Shown here in pieces: positions 35,601-44,577 of a stretch of 64,000 bases of DNA (within the stretch, counting starts at the first letter, position 1; every line of letters starts with the position of its first letter). The position numbers and the translations under genes were made by a program. The stretch spans positions 124,001-188,000 of the forward strand of contig JBHELB010000057.1 of assembly GCA_041859045.1 (NCBI GenBank), given 5' to 3'. A model generated the notes under the pieces. The model worked only from the letters and a program-made list of their open reading frames with translations. It searched no databases and was not told the DNA's origin. Origin of the DNA: JBHELB01 sp041859045 (lineage in GTDB: Bacteria; Hydrogenedentota; Hydrogenedentia; Hydrogenedentales; SLHB01).

Positions 35601-36638
35601 TTACTGCAAGCCACCGAATGTATCGCACGTGATCGCGCGATTTGCTCTTTTCTGATCCACCAGCTTCGCCGAGTCGCGAGCAATGGAGACCACCTTGAAC
35701 CGATCCGCCACTACTTCGCCGCTCTTTGCGCGAAGCTCCTGCCCGCTTAGTTTAAACACCGCGACGGGTTCATCTCCACTTTGGACCTCTGAAAGAATGA
35801 TCCCGTATGCGTTGACGTCCGCGCTGACCTCGTCCTTGAGGGTACGGAACAGATCGCAAGGGTCAATGCTTAGCGCGGTATCGACCAACTGATTGGCCTC
35901 GCGCAGGGTTTTGCTGTTCCACTGGCCGGTTGGCGCGTCCAGGAGTTCTTTCGTCCGCGCGGCAATGCGGTCGCGCACTTCATCGAGTACCTTCTTGTCC
36001 GCGTCCGAGTGGGTCGCATTGTAGGTGTCAATCGCTCCCTGCAGGGCCTGATCGAGCGGGCCGTTGTTGCGCAGGAGGTTAATGGCCGGATTCACGATTT
36101 CCTTCTTGACTTCTTCTTTCTTCCCGAAGGAATGGATCGTATCCATAATCGTGCCGCGCGCCGCGTAGAGTCCGCCCGCCACTACCGCCAGAACAACCAC
36201 ATAGACGACGTATTTCACATAAGACGAAATTCCGCCGCGGCGTGATTTGGCCTTCGATTCCCCCATGCGCCGAGGTCGGCGGGGAAGCGAAGACGTTGAA
36301 AGTCCGCGACTTTTCTCATCCAATTCCGGCAATGCCGCGGCGCCCTTTGAGGCGTCGCGCCGCACCGATGTCGCCTTGCCTTTTGCCGTCACGATGGGCG
36401 CCGCCTCATCCGCGCGAAATGCCTCAAGCGCCTCCATCACGTTCGTGGAGGGCACATAGTGCTGAATGGTCTCGCCGCCGAGGTCATTCGCAGAGAGACT
36501 GCGCGTTTCCTCACGCGGACGTCCCAACTCCGCGCCGCAAAAACGGCATTTGGTTGCCAGTATACTGATTAGCATACGGCATGTCGGACACGCCCGTGTT
36601 CTATCCGGAGCTGACAGATTGTTTGCATCTTGGGTCAT
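35601..36638 (-). CDS. Zinc-ribbon single-pass membrane protein, unknown function
   Basis: 345 residues, ATG at 36638 after GAGGAG. Residues 15-40 form a zinc ribbon (C17-x2-C20 and C32-x2-C35: ACPTCRM and KCRFCGAE). A polar, basic linker follows, then one membrane helix (about 143-162, VYVVVLAVVAGGLYAA). The C-terminal ~170 residues are mostly helical and presumably extracytoplasmic (ADKKVLDEVRDRIAARTKELL). Similar layouts occur in proteins that sense or scaffold at the membrane, but no family name can be given. The lipoprotein gene follows on the same strand. Confidence 0.7.
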   Translation of the reverse strand: MTQDANNLSAPDRTRACPTCRMLISILATKCRFCGAELGRPREETRSLSANDLGGETIQHYVPSTNVMEALEAFRADEAAPIVTAKGKATSVRRDASKGAAALPELDEKSRGLSTSSLPRRPRRMGESKAKSRRGGISSYVKYVVYVVVLAVVAGGLYAARGTIMDTIHSFGKKEEVKKEIVNPAINLLRNNGPLDQALQGAIDTYNATHSDADKKVLDEVRDRIAARTKELLDAPTGQWNSKTLREANQLVDTALSIDPCDLFRTLKDEVSADVNAYGIILSEVQSGDEPVAVFKLSGQELRAKSGEVVADRFKVVSIARDSAKLVDQKRANRAITCDTFGGLQ

Positions 36639-37154
36639 TCACTGTACTCCTCGATCCCCAGCATATCGCAACCCTTACTTTTCAGGAAAGAGTCACTAAA
36701 CGTATACCCTGACGACAACACAGATTCATTCTTCAGATGGATACGGCCGCTGGCATGATGGCGGCGTCTGCCTGATTGTCTCTTTCCGCAAGAGTAGTCC
36801 CTGGACGCTTTTTCAGCGGATTGCGAGCCGAGAGGCTCCTTCAGACAAACAGTAAACATAACTTGATTGCTCAAAATCACACTATTCGTGTGTTTGCGTG
36901 TCTAATAATAACGAAACATCACTCCCAAAGCAAGTGTCTGGGTTCATGTTCAGGTATAGTGTAGTCGGTTGGGCTGTGGAAGAGGCCGGTATTTCCCTAT
37001 CTACTTATTGAATTGGGTCGAGCCGGGGGCCAAGGTTTCTGTACGCGATACTCCGCACACCGGGGGGCAATATGCTACCATTTCGCGGGCCTACTCAAAC
37101 GGCTGAGAAACAACGCTGTTGTATGTTCAAAATATGGAGCTTAGGGGGTGGAAA
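36639..37154. other. Intergenic stretch without recognised gene
   Basis: About 515 bases between the divergent zinc-ribbon gene and the SGNH hydrolase. Base composition is more AT-rich than the flanks. A TATAGT (36955-36960) could be a -10 element for the SGNH gene, but no good -35 precedes it. Short open frames here lack ribosome-binding sites. No hairpin or repeat stands out. Confidence 0.5.
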
Positions 37155-38081
37155 ATGAGTCGCTTTCTTCTTGTTCTTGCCGTCGGTTTTGCTGTGACCC
37201 AGACTTCCCACGCGCAACGGCAGGATGCCGCGCCGGAAGACCGCAATGCGGTGAACACCGCCGTATCGCCGGGCGATATGATGGCCGATTCTCCCGTGAA
37301 ATTTCCTACGGGCGATCCTTTGCCTCCGCTGTATCCGCCGGATGTGAATGCCAAGAGCTATCCCGTGGAGCAGGACTATTTTCTGTTTGACTCTCCATGC
37401 CGTTCATTGGCGCAGATCGCAAAAATCCAAGCCGACATGCCCGAGGGACATTTCACCTCCCCGCCACACGACTGGAAATATCTCAGCCGGACGCGCCGGA
37501 CCTTGACGAAAGGCGGCGTCTTGCGTGTGGTCGGTTTGGGGGACAGTATCGTCAATGACACCATGCGATCGGGCTGGACGGCAAAGCTGCAGGAGGCATA
37601 CCCCAAAGCGACGATTCAGGCGACGGTGTACGTACGAGGCGGGGGCGGGTGTCACCATTACCGGGAAAATGATCGAATCGCCAAATATGTCCTTCCGCTC
37701 AAGCCGGATTTGGTGTTCATCGGCGGCATTAGCCAACGCGACACCGAGAGCATTCGCGAAGTAATCCACCAGCTACGCGCTCAACTGCCCAACGTGGAAA
37801 TCCTCCTGGCGACGGGTACCTTTGGCACGGCCGATCCGCGCGATGCAGGCGGGCTTGCAAAAGCTCCCCATTCCGGGACGTCGCCTTACGGGCAATCGCT
37901 CGAGAAACTGGCCCGCGAAGAACACTGCGCCTATCTTGATATGACAACTCCTTGGGCTGAGTACATTGTCTCGTCGAAGCTCCACCCACACCTGTTCTAT
38001 AGAGACCCGGTCCATGCCAACGAGTACGGCGAACAGATTCTCTCGAAGATATTGCTGGCTTTTCTAAAGAAAGATCGCTGA
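37155..38081 (+). CDS. Secreted SGNH/GDSL-type hydrolase
   Basis: 308 residues. The N-terminal 20 residues form a signal peptide. The SGNH catalytic pieces are present: block I GLGDSIVND with S131, a Gly-rich block after YVRGGGG, and block V DPVHANEYG with D284 and H287. These enzymes deacetylate or cleave esters on carbohydrates or lipids outside the cell; the substrate is unknown. The frame opens at 37119, but ATG 37155 behind GGGGGTGG starts directly at the signal. The sensor kinase gene begins 37 bases downstream. Confidence 0.87.
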   Translation: MSRFLLVLAVGFAVTQTSHAQRQDAAPEDRNAVNTAVSPGDMMADSPVKFPTGDPLPPLYPPDVNAKSYPVEQDYFLFDSPCRSLAQIAKIQADMPEGHFTSPPHDWKYLSRTRRTLTKGGVLRVVGLGDSIVNDTMRSGWTAKLQEAYPKATIQATVYVRGGGGCHHYRENDRIAKYVLPLKPDLVFIGGISQRDTESIREVIHQLRAQLPNVEILLATGTFGTADPRDAGGLAKAPHSGTSPYGQSLEKLAREEHCAYLDMTTPWAEYIVSSKLHPHLFYRDPVHANEYGEQILSKILLAFLKKDR

Positions 38082-38118
38082 TTGCGGCCTGCATCCGAGA
38101 ACGGAAGGGTGGCATGAA

Positions 38119-39576
38119 ATGCGTTTGATGCTTCGATGCGGCGACGACGACCGGACGCTGTGCCGGATGCGGTGGCTTGGACTGGCGTCGACGGCAGCGT
38201 GGGCGCTGCTCGATATCGTGGGGACTTTGTCGACTCACTACCGTCTGGGCTGGTTCATGGCGGATTTCGCCCCCGTAGTCGGGATTCTGGTGCTTTGCAT
38301 ATCGGGAATGTGTATTGCGCACCGTGTGGCTCGGGAGAGCAGCGTCCAGGGCTGGTTCGTAGCGGCGGCGATTCTTCTCACCGTGTCCCAGCTTCAGGAT
38401 GCCCTGAGCGACTCGCAGCTCGGCTCCCCACTGTTCAGGAGCGAGATATTCTTCGTTACCCAAATTCTGTTTACCACCCTCGGCACGCTATTCGCGCTAC
38501 AGGGGTTTTACGCGGCGCTGTTCGATGCCCACGGCACCAAGATCGAACTGGCCCGCGAGCGAAGCGAACTGATCTCCGAAGCGGCGGAGCGGGAGCGCAT
38601 CGAACAAGCGCTTCGAGAAAGCGAGGCGCGGAGCAGGGCGTTGTTGCTGGCGGTTCCAGATAGGATGTACTTAATCCGAGACGACGGTGAAGTCATCGAT
38701 CTGCGCATGCACGAGGCGACAACGGGCGAAGACGCTCGAACGCCTCAGGACAAGGCGATGGCGATGGCGCTTCGCCGCAAGGCCGCACAGGAGTGCCACA
38801 GGCAGGCGCTCCGTTCCTCCACGATTCAAGTGATGGAATTCGATTCGCGCAATGAGGAAGAGGAGCGGCACTGGGAGGCACGGTTCGCGGCCAGTGGCGA
38901 TTCCGAAACGTTAGTGATTGTGCGCGATACGACCGAACGCCACCGGCTCGAGCGCGAGGTCCTGGCCGCGAGCAGCCGCGAGCAGCGGCGCATCGGAAGA
39001 GATTTGCACGACGGGCTCGGGCAGCACTTGACCGGTATCCTCTGCTTGAGTTCGGGGATCGCGTGCACCCTGTCTGAGAAGGGGCTTTCCGAGGCGGAGG
39101 ATGCCGCCGAAATTGGCCGCATGGTGAAGCAGGCGATCAACCAGACCCGAGCGTTAGCGAAGGGGCTGAGTCCGGTTGTGCTCGAAGCGAATGGATTGGA
39201 GGCGGCGCTAGGCGAGTTGGCGCTGCATGTGGTCAAGATTTTCGGCATTTCTTGCGTGTTCGAAGGCAGGGTCTATGGAGGATTGGGCGATGCGGGCGTT
39301 TCCGAGGAGCTATACCGCATTGCCCAGGAAGCCGTGAGCAATGCAGTGAAACATTCCCAGGCCGAACAGATCGTGATGACGCTGGAGAGCAATGAATCAG
39401 GCACGGTGCTTACGGTGAAGGACGACGGGATCGGGATTCCCGGGGGCGATTGGCAGAGTAAGGGGATGGGGTTGCGAAACATGGTATACCGTGCAAGAAT
39501 GATAGGCGCCACCCTGGAGATAAGGCGTAACCCCAGTGGTGGAACGGCGATTGTGTGTATACGGCCCGGACGTTGA
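38119..39576 (+). CDS. NarX-type sensor histidine kinase with membrane domain
   Basis: 485 residues. About four to five helices fill residues 20-145. A coiled coil and a divergent PAS-like region (about 165-275) follow. HisKA_3 carries the phospho-acceptor H297 in DLHDGLGQHL, and the HATPase has its N box (EAVSNAVKH) and G boxes (DDGIGIP, GMGLRNM). Kinases of this class pair with LuxR/NarL regulators, which fits the next gene. The signal sensed is unknown; with no large extracytoplasmic domain, it is probably membrane or intracellular. Confidence 0.92.
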   Translation: MRLMLRCGDDDRTLCRMRWLGLASTAAWALLDIVGTLSTHYRLGWFMADFAPVVGILVLCISGMCIAHRVARESSVQGWFVAAAILLTVSQLQDALSDSQLGSPLFRSEIFFVTQILFTTLGTLFALQGFYAALFDAHGTKIELARERSELISEAAERERIEQALRESEARSRALLLAVPDRMYLIRDDGEVIDLRMHEATTGEDARTPQDKAMAMALRRKAAQECHRQALRSSTIQVMEFDSRNEEEERHWEARFAASGDSETLVIVRDTTERHRLEREVLAASSREQRRIGRDLHDGLGQHLTGILCLSSGIACTLSEKGLSEAEDAAEIGRMVKQAINQTRALAKGLSPVVLEANGLEAALGELALHVVKIFGISCVFEGRVYGGLGDAGVSEELYRIAQEAVSNAVKHSQAEQIVMTLESNESGTVLTVKDDGIGIPGGDWQSKGMGLRNMVYRARMIGATLEIRRNPSGGTAIVCIRPGR

Positions 39577-39623
39577 AGTGGCGAAGGGAACGTCCGTGCC
39601 GAGTTCTTACTAATGGCGGGCCG

Positions 39624-40319
39624 ATGAAAATGGAAGAAGTTTCTGTGGCAGGAGCCGAAAGCGTTCGCAAGCGGATTCTTATTATAGACGATCACCCGAT
39701 AGTGCGCCGGGGCTTCGCCATGCTGATCAACCATCAGCCCGATATGGTGGTCTGCGGCGAGGCGGATGGTCCGGAGGAAGCGCTTGCTTTGTTGCAGGAA
39801 CTTGACCCGGATCTGGCGATTGTCGACATCTCCCTGCGGGATTCCGCTAGCGGCATCGACCTGATCCGTGAATTTCGCAAACGCGGGGCGCGGTTGCCTG
39901 TGTTGGTGGTGTCGATGCACGACGAGAGCCTGTACACGGAGCGGGCGTTACGCGCCGGGGCTAAAGGCTACATCATGAAGCACGAGGTCGATGCCGAAAT
40001 GGTGCGGGCGTTGCGCTGTGTGCTGAACGGCGGCATTTACCTTAGCGAGGGCATGAGCCGGCAGTTGCTCAGTGGAGACGGAGAAACTCGCGCCGCGTCG
40101 TCGGAATCGTTGATTGAGAAACTCAGCGACCGTGAGTTCGAAGTGTTCCGCATGTTGGGCCGGGGGATGGGCACGCGCCGCATCGCGGAAACCTTGAACG
40201 TAGGTATCAAGACGGTCGAAACCTTCCGAAGCCGAATCAAGGACAAACTCCACCTGGACGACGGCAATCAACTGGTTCAGGTCGCGGTCGAGTGGGCCGT
40301 GCGGAACAACGTCACTTGA
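39624..40319 (+). CDS. NarL/FixJ-type response regulator
   Basis: 231 residues. The receiver domain (about 17-135) has the acidic pair IDDH and phospho-acceptor D68 in IVDISL, plus the conserved Lys in KGYIMKH. The C-terminal LuxR-type helix-turn-helix (about 165-225) contains SDREFEVFRMLGRG and a recognition helix with VGIKTVETFRSRIKDKL. It is the partner of the kinase 47 bases upstream. Start ATG 39624; a second in-frame ATG lies six bases on. Its 3' end overlaps the next gene by about 28 bases in that gene's annotated frame. Confidence 0.93.
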   Translation: MKMEEVSVAGAESVRKRILIIDDHPIVRRGFAMLINHQPDMVVCGEADGPEEALALLQELDPDLAIVDISLRDSASGIDLIREFRKRGARLPVLVVSMHDESLYTERALRAGAKGYIMKHEVDAEMVRALRCVLNGGIYLSEGMSRQLLSGDGETRAASSESLIEKLSDREFEVFRMLGRGMGTRRIAETLNVGIKTVETFRSRIKDKLHLDDGNQLVQVAVEWAVRNNVT

Positions 40320-40912
40320 GCCGTCCCGGCGACACGTTTGACGCCACCCAGAAGAAAGAACTGCGGCGTCATTACCTTGCTCTGAGAAAGGCGCTTGCGC
40401 CGGTTGAATGGGCGGCAGGAAGCCGGAAGATGTGCGCCACGCTCGAGGGACTGCCGCTTTTTCACGAGTCCACCGAACTTCTTGCCTATATTGGAGCCAA
40501 GGCGAACGAGGTTGACACTCTTCCTTTACTGAAGAGACGTGTTGCCGAAGGCGGGCGTGTGCTTGTGCCAGTGGCAGGGCCGGATGGCCGTTTGGACTGG
40601 TGCCTGCTGGAAGCAGATACACCGCTCGAAGTGACCTCCTTTGGCATTCTGGAACCCGCATCAAATGCAAAACATCTCATCACGCCCAACTCAGACGCTC
40701 TTGTGCTTGTGCCGGGGGTGGCGTTTTCGCGCGACGGCTACCGCCTCGGTTACGGCGCGGGGTACTACGACCGCTTCTTGGCCCAGCACTCCGGGGTGAA
40801 AGTTGGGCTTGTTTTTGAGTGTTGTCTCGCGGAACGTCTCCCTGTGGAGGCGCACGATATCCCCGTTGACTGGGTGATTACGGAGAAAGGGGTTACTCGA
40901 TGTCTCTCGTAG
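40292..40912 (+). CDS. 5-formyltetrahydrofolate cyclo-ligase
   Basis: About 206 residues. It converts 5-formyl-THF to 5,10-methenyl-THF with ATP, rescuing folate from a dead-end form. Motifs seen: an N-terminal K-x-x-LRRHYLALRKAL, the ATP-binding VPGVAFSRDGYRLGYGAGYYDRFL, and a C-terminal stretch (AHDIPVDWVITE) typical of the family. The start is uncertain: GTG 40292 lies inside the regulator gene, while TTG 40316 overlaps its stop codon; both give a normal length. A bidirectional terminator lies just downstream. Confidence 0.93.
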   Translation: MGRAEQRHLSRPGDTFDATQKKELRRHYLALRKALAPVEWAAGSRKMCATLEGLPLFHESTELLAYIGAKANEVDTLPLLKRRVAEGGRVLVPVAGPDGRLDWCLLEADTPLEVTSFGILEPASNAKHLITPNSDALVLVPGVAFSRDGYRLGYGAGYYDRFLAQHSGVKVGLVFECCLAERLPVEAHDIPVDWVITEKGVTRCLS

Positions 40913-40929
40913 TCGCCTGCAAAAGCGGG

Positions 40930-40993
40930 CTGCCGGAGCCGGCCGTTTGAGGAGGTAGCGGGGAAGAGAAGGCGGCCAGCCCCGGCAGTTTTT
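40930..40993. terminator. Two-tier bidirectional terminator hairpin
   Basis: CTGCCGG (40930-40936) pairs with CCGGCAG (40982-40988), and GGCCG (40941-40945) with CGGCC (40973-40977). They are separated by a symmetric AGCC/AGCC internal loop and capped by a 27-base loop containing GAGGAGG. TTTTT follows on plus and TTTT on minus after CCCGC. It lies between convergent frames. The large purine-rich loop is unusual for a plain terminator. Confidence 0.75.
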
Positions 40994-41007
40994 GGTGGAC
41001 GCTCGGT

Positions 41008-41301
41008 TCAGCTGGTCAGCGACCCAAGGGCTCCGCGGGGTTCGCCTGTAACGGCTCCCACCTGAGAGCGCGGACGTCTGGTTGCCGCGCCCTGCTCAGC
41101 AATAGCATCCCGAACTCTCCTAACCTTGCTTTGCTGAGCGCCCCCTGCGCAGGCGTTCCCGTCAAACACATCACAGCAAACCTGCTTGACGAACGCCACG
41201 GGCTCAGGTCCCTCACCAACTGGCCGAGCGATAAGCGGCTCTACGTCGGTCCTCGTATACTCATTTGCTCCATCGTCTTCTCCCTTCATCGTCCCGCTCA
41301 C
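41008..41301 (-). CDS. Possible small protein, unknown
   Basis: About 97 residues from GTG 41301 behind a full AGGAGG (41317-41312, about ten bases spacing), or about 93 from ATG 41289. It ends just before the bidirectional terminator, as a real convergent gene would. The sequence (DVEPLIARPVGEGPEPVAF, then CCDVFDGNACAGGAQ) matches no family I know, and its second half is basic. No membrane segment. The ribosome-binding site and terminator are the only support, so it may be a non-coding transcript. Confidence 0.35.
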   Translation of the reverse strand: MSGTMKGEDDGANEYTRTDVEPLIARPVGEGPEPVAFVKQVCCDVFDGNACAGGAQQSKVRRVRDAIAEQGAATRRPRSQVGAVTGEPRGALGSLTS

Positions 41302-41321
41302 TCGCGGAACACCTCCTAAAT

Positions 41322-41337
41322 TGCACCTCGCGTGCCA
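41322..41337 (-). promoter_or_regulatory. Sigma-54-like -24/-12 element
   Basis: On the minus strand TGGCACGCGAGGTGCA fits TGGCACG-N4-TTGC-W with one mismatch. A start about 12 bases on (near 41311) would fall at or just past the AGGAGG of the small frame, leaving almost no leader for GTG 41301 but about 22 bases for ATG 41289. The match may be chance. The rest of the gap to 41517 holds nothing recognised. Confidence 0.3.
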
Positions 41338-41517
41338 ATGCCCCCTCAAATAGGCCGATGTTGAAAATAAAAGGGTTATGACGCAAGAGGGATCGGGGGA
41401 AGCGGTGGATTTGTCATATTGACGAATTTCTGTCACTGGCGGCGGTTGCCGAAAAATGTAAGGTCCTTACCGATAGACCTGCGAAGCGGTGTAGATAACG
41501 ATATGTGAAGACTCGAC

Positions 41518-44500
41518 TTAAGCCTTTTTACTTCGTAGGGTCTGAAGCTTCTCCATGTAGAGATAGACGACCGGCGTGATGTAAAGGGTGAGTAATTGTG
41601 AGACCACCAGGCCGCCGACAACCGCCATGCCCAACGGTCGGCGTGATTCGGAACCGGCACCCATTCCCAAGGCAATGGGGAGTGTTCCCATCAACGCCGC
41701 CATTGTCGTCATCATAATCGGTCGAAACCGGATAATGCAGGCGTTGAACATGGCGTCCGCCGGGGCTTCTCCCCGATTTCGCGCTTCGATGGCGAAATCG
41801 ATCATCATGATGGCGTTTTTCTTCACGATCCCGATCAGCATGATCACGCCGACCATCGAGTACAGATTGAGCTCCATCCCTGCAACATACAAGGTGAGCA
41901 GAGCACCCAGTCCGGCGGCGGGCAAGCCCGACAAAATCGTGAGGGGGTGGATGAAACTCTCGTACAGGATGCCAAGGACGATGTAGATCACGAGAATCGA
42001 GGCAATCAGCAGGATACCCATGCCTGCGGTAGAGGACTGGAATGCTTGGGCCGTCCCCTGGAAGCTTCCCGTTACCCCTTGAGGCAGACTCCCCGCGGCC
42101 GCTTCGGTCACTTTTTCCACGGCATACCCAAGTGCGTAGCCGGGGCCCAGGTTGAAGCTCAGCGTAACCGACGGAAGCTGGCCAAGGTGGGTGATGGCCA
42201 GCGCTCCGGCGCTGCGTTTGAACGACGCAACCGTGCTCAGCGGAACGAGCTCGCTGTTCGTGGAGCGTACATAAAGGAGCGAAAGCGATTCCGGCGTCAT
42301 TTGGTATTCAGGAAGAAGCTCAAGGATTACGCGGTACTGGTTGTTGGCCGCGTAAATGGTCGATACCTGTCGCGAGCCGTACGCCGTGTACATGGCATCC
42401 TCGATTTGCTGCGGCGAAAGTCCCAGCGCCGATGCTTTGTCGCGAAAAACCTCCACCTCCACTTCCGGATTGGTGATCTGAAGGTCAGAAGTGACGTCCT
42501 GAAAGCCAGGAATCTGGCGCAAGGCGGCTTCCAGCTTGGGCGCGGCGCTATAGAGATCGTTCATGTCGGGGGATTGCAGGGTGTATTGATACTGACTCTT
42601 GCTCGATTGACCACCGATGTTAATTGCAAGCGGCTCTTGCATGAACACCCGCAACCCCGCGAGTTGGGCCAGCTTCGGGCGCAGACCTTCAATCACCTGT
42701 TTTGCCCGCACGCGCTCGTCACGCGGCTTGAGGCGCAGGAACATGCGGCCTGTGTTGCCGCCTCCGGCGTTCGACATGAACGCTTCGACGTTAGGATCCT
42801 GCGCGATGATGGAGGCGGCGATTTGCTGCAAGCGCCGCATTTCCTGGGACGAAATGCCTTGGACGGCCTCCGTGTTCGCCATGATTTGGCCGGTGTCTTC
42901 CGTGGGCAGGAAGCCTTTGGGCAATGCCTTGAAAAGCATGAATGCGACGAGCAATACCGGTAGGAAAGAAAGCATGGTGAGCACGTGATGACGCATGACA
43001 ACGCGCAGGCTGGACTCATACACTCGGAGCCAAGCGTTGAACATGCCCTCGAGCGTGCGGTAGAGCGCTCCGTGACGTTCTTCCCCAATCGGCTTTAGAA
43101 AGCGGCTGCACAGCATGGGGGTCTGCGTTAGGGAGATGAACCCCGACAACAGAATCGCCACGGCAATGGTTAGTGCGAATTCATGCAGGAGACGGCCGAC
43201 GATGCCGCCCATGAACAGCACCGGGATGAAGACCGCCACGAGCGAGAGGGTCATCGAAACGATGGTAAACCCGATTTCCCCTGAGCCTTTGAATGAGGCA
43301 TCGCGCGGCGATTCGCCCGCCTCAATATGGCGCACGATATTTTCAAGCATGACGATCGCGTCGTCGACCACAAACCCCACGCAAAGCGTCAGCGCCATGA
43401 GCGACAAGTTGTCGATGCTGAATTTGAGCTGGTGCATCAATGCGAACGCGCCGACGATCGAAAGAATAAGCGCCAGTGTGGGGATAATAGTCGCACGGAC
43501 ATTGCGCAAGAACAGGAAGAGCACCAGCACCACCAGGACAACGGTCAGTGCGAACGTGTGCATTACATCGTTGATGGAGGCGCGGATCGAATCGGAACGA
43601 TCGAACAGAATATTCAACTCGAGCGCGGCCGGAAGGCGTTCTTGAATGCTGGGCAATAGACGCCGAATGCCGTCGACGACCTCGATGGTGTTGGTGCCCG
43701 GCTGGCGCTGAATGGCGAGCACAATGGCGCGCTCCGCCTTCTGGGGGCGCACATACCAACTCGCATTTCGGTCGTTTTCGACGCTATCGAAGACTTTTCC
43801 CAACTCGCGCAACCGCACCGGCGCGCCATCGCGCCACGCCACGATAAGATCCTCGTATTCTTTCGCTTTGTAGAGCTGCCCAGTCGACTGGAGCGTGAAA
43901 GTCTGCTGCTCACCCTGAAGATCGCCCGTGGGCAGTTCGACGTTGCCTTTCTGAATCGCGGCGGAGACTTCGTCCAGTCCAATCCTGCGCGAAACCAGCG
44001 CGCGCGGATCGAGCTGCGCACGGACCGCGTACTTCTGCGAGCCAAATATCATTACTTGCGCGACGCCGCTGACCATCGAGATGCGTTGCACAAGGTACGT
44101 CTGCGCATATTCGTCCACATCCGACAGGGGTAGTACCGGCGAACTGAGTGCGAGGTAGAGAATCGGTTGGTCGGCCGGGTTCACCTTGCGGTACGACGGC
44201 GGCGATGTCATGTCGCGCGGCAGGCTGCGGCTGACGGCCGCGATGGCAGATTGTACGTCCTGCGCGGCGGCGTCGATATCGCGGCTGAGATCGAACTGGA
44301 GGGTGACGGAAGTCGAGCCGAGCGAACTGCTCGAGTTCATGGAGGTAATGCCGGCGATGGTCGAAAATTGACGTTCAAGTGGCGTCGCCACCGAAGAGGC
44401 CATCGTTTCCGGGCTTGCGCCGGGCAAGCTCGCCGACACGTTGATCGTCGGGAAGTCGACATTCGGCAGGTCGTTTACGGGCATATTGAGGTAGCCCACA

Positions 44501-44577
44501 CACCCCGCGGCGAAGATGGCGAGCATGACCAGGGTGGTCATGACAGGCCGTTGGATAAACAGTGCGGAGACGTTCAT
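41518..44577 (-). CDS. RND efflux transporter, inner-membrane pump (AcrB/MdtBC-like)
   Basis: 1019 residues, the usual size. Twelve membrane helices with two large periplasmic loops; TM4 contains the proton-relay Asp pair in GFVVDDAIVMLENI. The N-terminus FIQRPVMTTLVMLAIF is typical of the HAE1 subfamily, as is the loop GASPETMASSVATPLE. It exports hydrophobic compounds through the adaptor and outer-membrane partners encoded just upstream. ATG 44577 overlaps the adaptor's stop (ATGA). No local transcriptional repressor gene was recognised. Confidence 0.95.
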   Translation of the reverse strand: MNVSALFIQRPVMTTLVMLAIFAAGCVGYLNMPVNDLPNVDFPTINVSASLPGASPETMASSVATPLERQFSTIAGITSMNSSSSLGSTSVTLQFDLSRDIDAAAQDVQSAIAAVSRSLPRDMTSPPSYRKVNPADQPILYLALSSPVLPLSDVDEYAQTYLVQRISMVSGVAQVMIFGSQKYAVRAQLDPRALVSRRIGLDEVSAAIQKGNVELPTGDLQGEQQTFTLQSTGQLYKAKEYEDLIVAWRDGAPVRLRELGKVFDSVENDRNASWYVRPQKAERAIVLAIQRQPGTNTIEVVDGIRRLLPSIQERLPAALELNILFDRSDSIRASINDVMHTFALTVVLVVLVLFLFLRNVRATIIPTLALILSIVGAFALMHQLKFSIDNLSLMALTLCVGFVVDDAIVMLENIVRHIEAGESPRDASFKGSGEIGFTIVSMTLSLVAVFIPVLFMGGIVGRLLHEFALTIAVAILLSGFISLTQTPMLCSRFLKPIGEERHGALYRTLEGMFNAWLRVYESSLRVVMRHHVLTMLSFLPVLLVAFMLFKALPKGFLPTEDTGQIMANTEAVQGISSQEMRRLQQIAASIIAQDPNVEAFMSNAGGGNTGRMFLRLKPRDERVRAKQVIEGLRPKLAQLAGLRVFMQEPLAINIGGQSSKSQYQYTLQSPDMNDLYSAAPKLEAALRQIPGFQDVTSDLQITNPEVEVEVFRDKASALGLSPQQIEDAMYTAYGSRQVSTIYAANNQYRVILELLPEYQMTPESLSLLYVRSTNSELVPLSTVASFKRSAGALAITHLGQLPSVTLSFNLGPGYALGYAVEKVTEAAAGSLPQGVTGSFQGTAQAFQSSTAGMGILLIASILVIYIVLGILYESFIHPLTILSGLPAAGLGALLTLYVAGMELNLYSMVGVIMLIGIVKKNAIMMIDFAIEARNRGEAPADAMFNACIIRFRPIMMTTMAALMGTLPIALGMGAGSESRRPLGMAVVGGLVVSQLLTLYITPVVYLYMEKLQTLRSKKA

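Noticed and set aside
36635..36880. 81-codon frame in the 36.6-37.1 kb gap
   Set aside because: It overlaps the start of the zinc-ribbon gene and has no ribosome-binding site or family resemblance.
41008..41436. 142-codon extension of the small frame to 41436
   Set aside because: The extra N-terminal part lies upstream of the AGGAGG and the sigma-54-like element and has no start signal.
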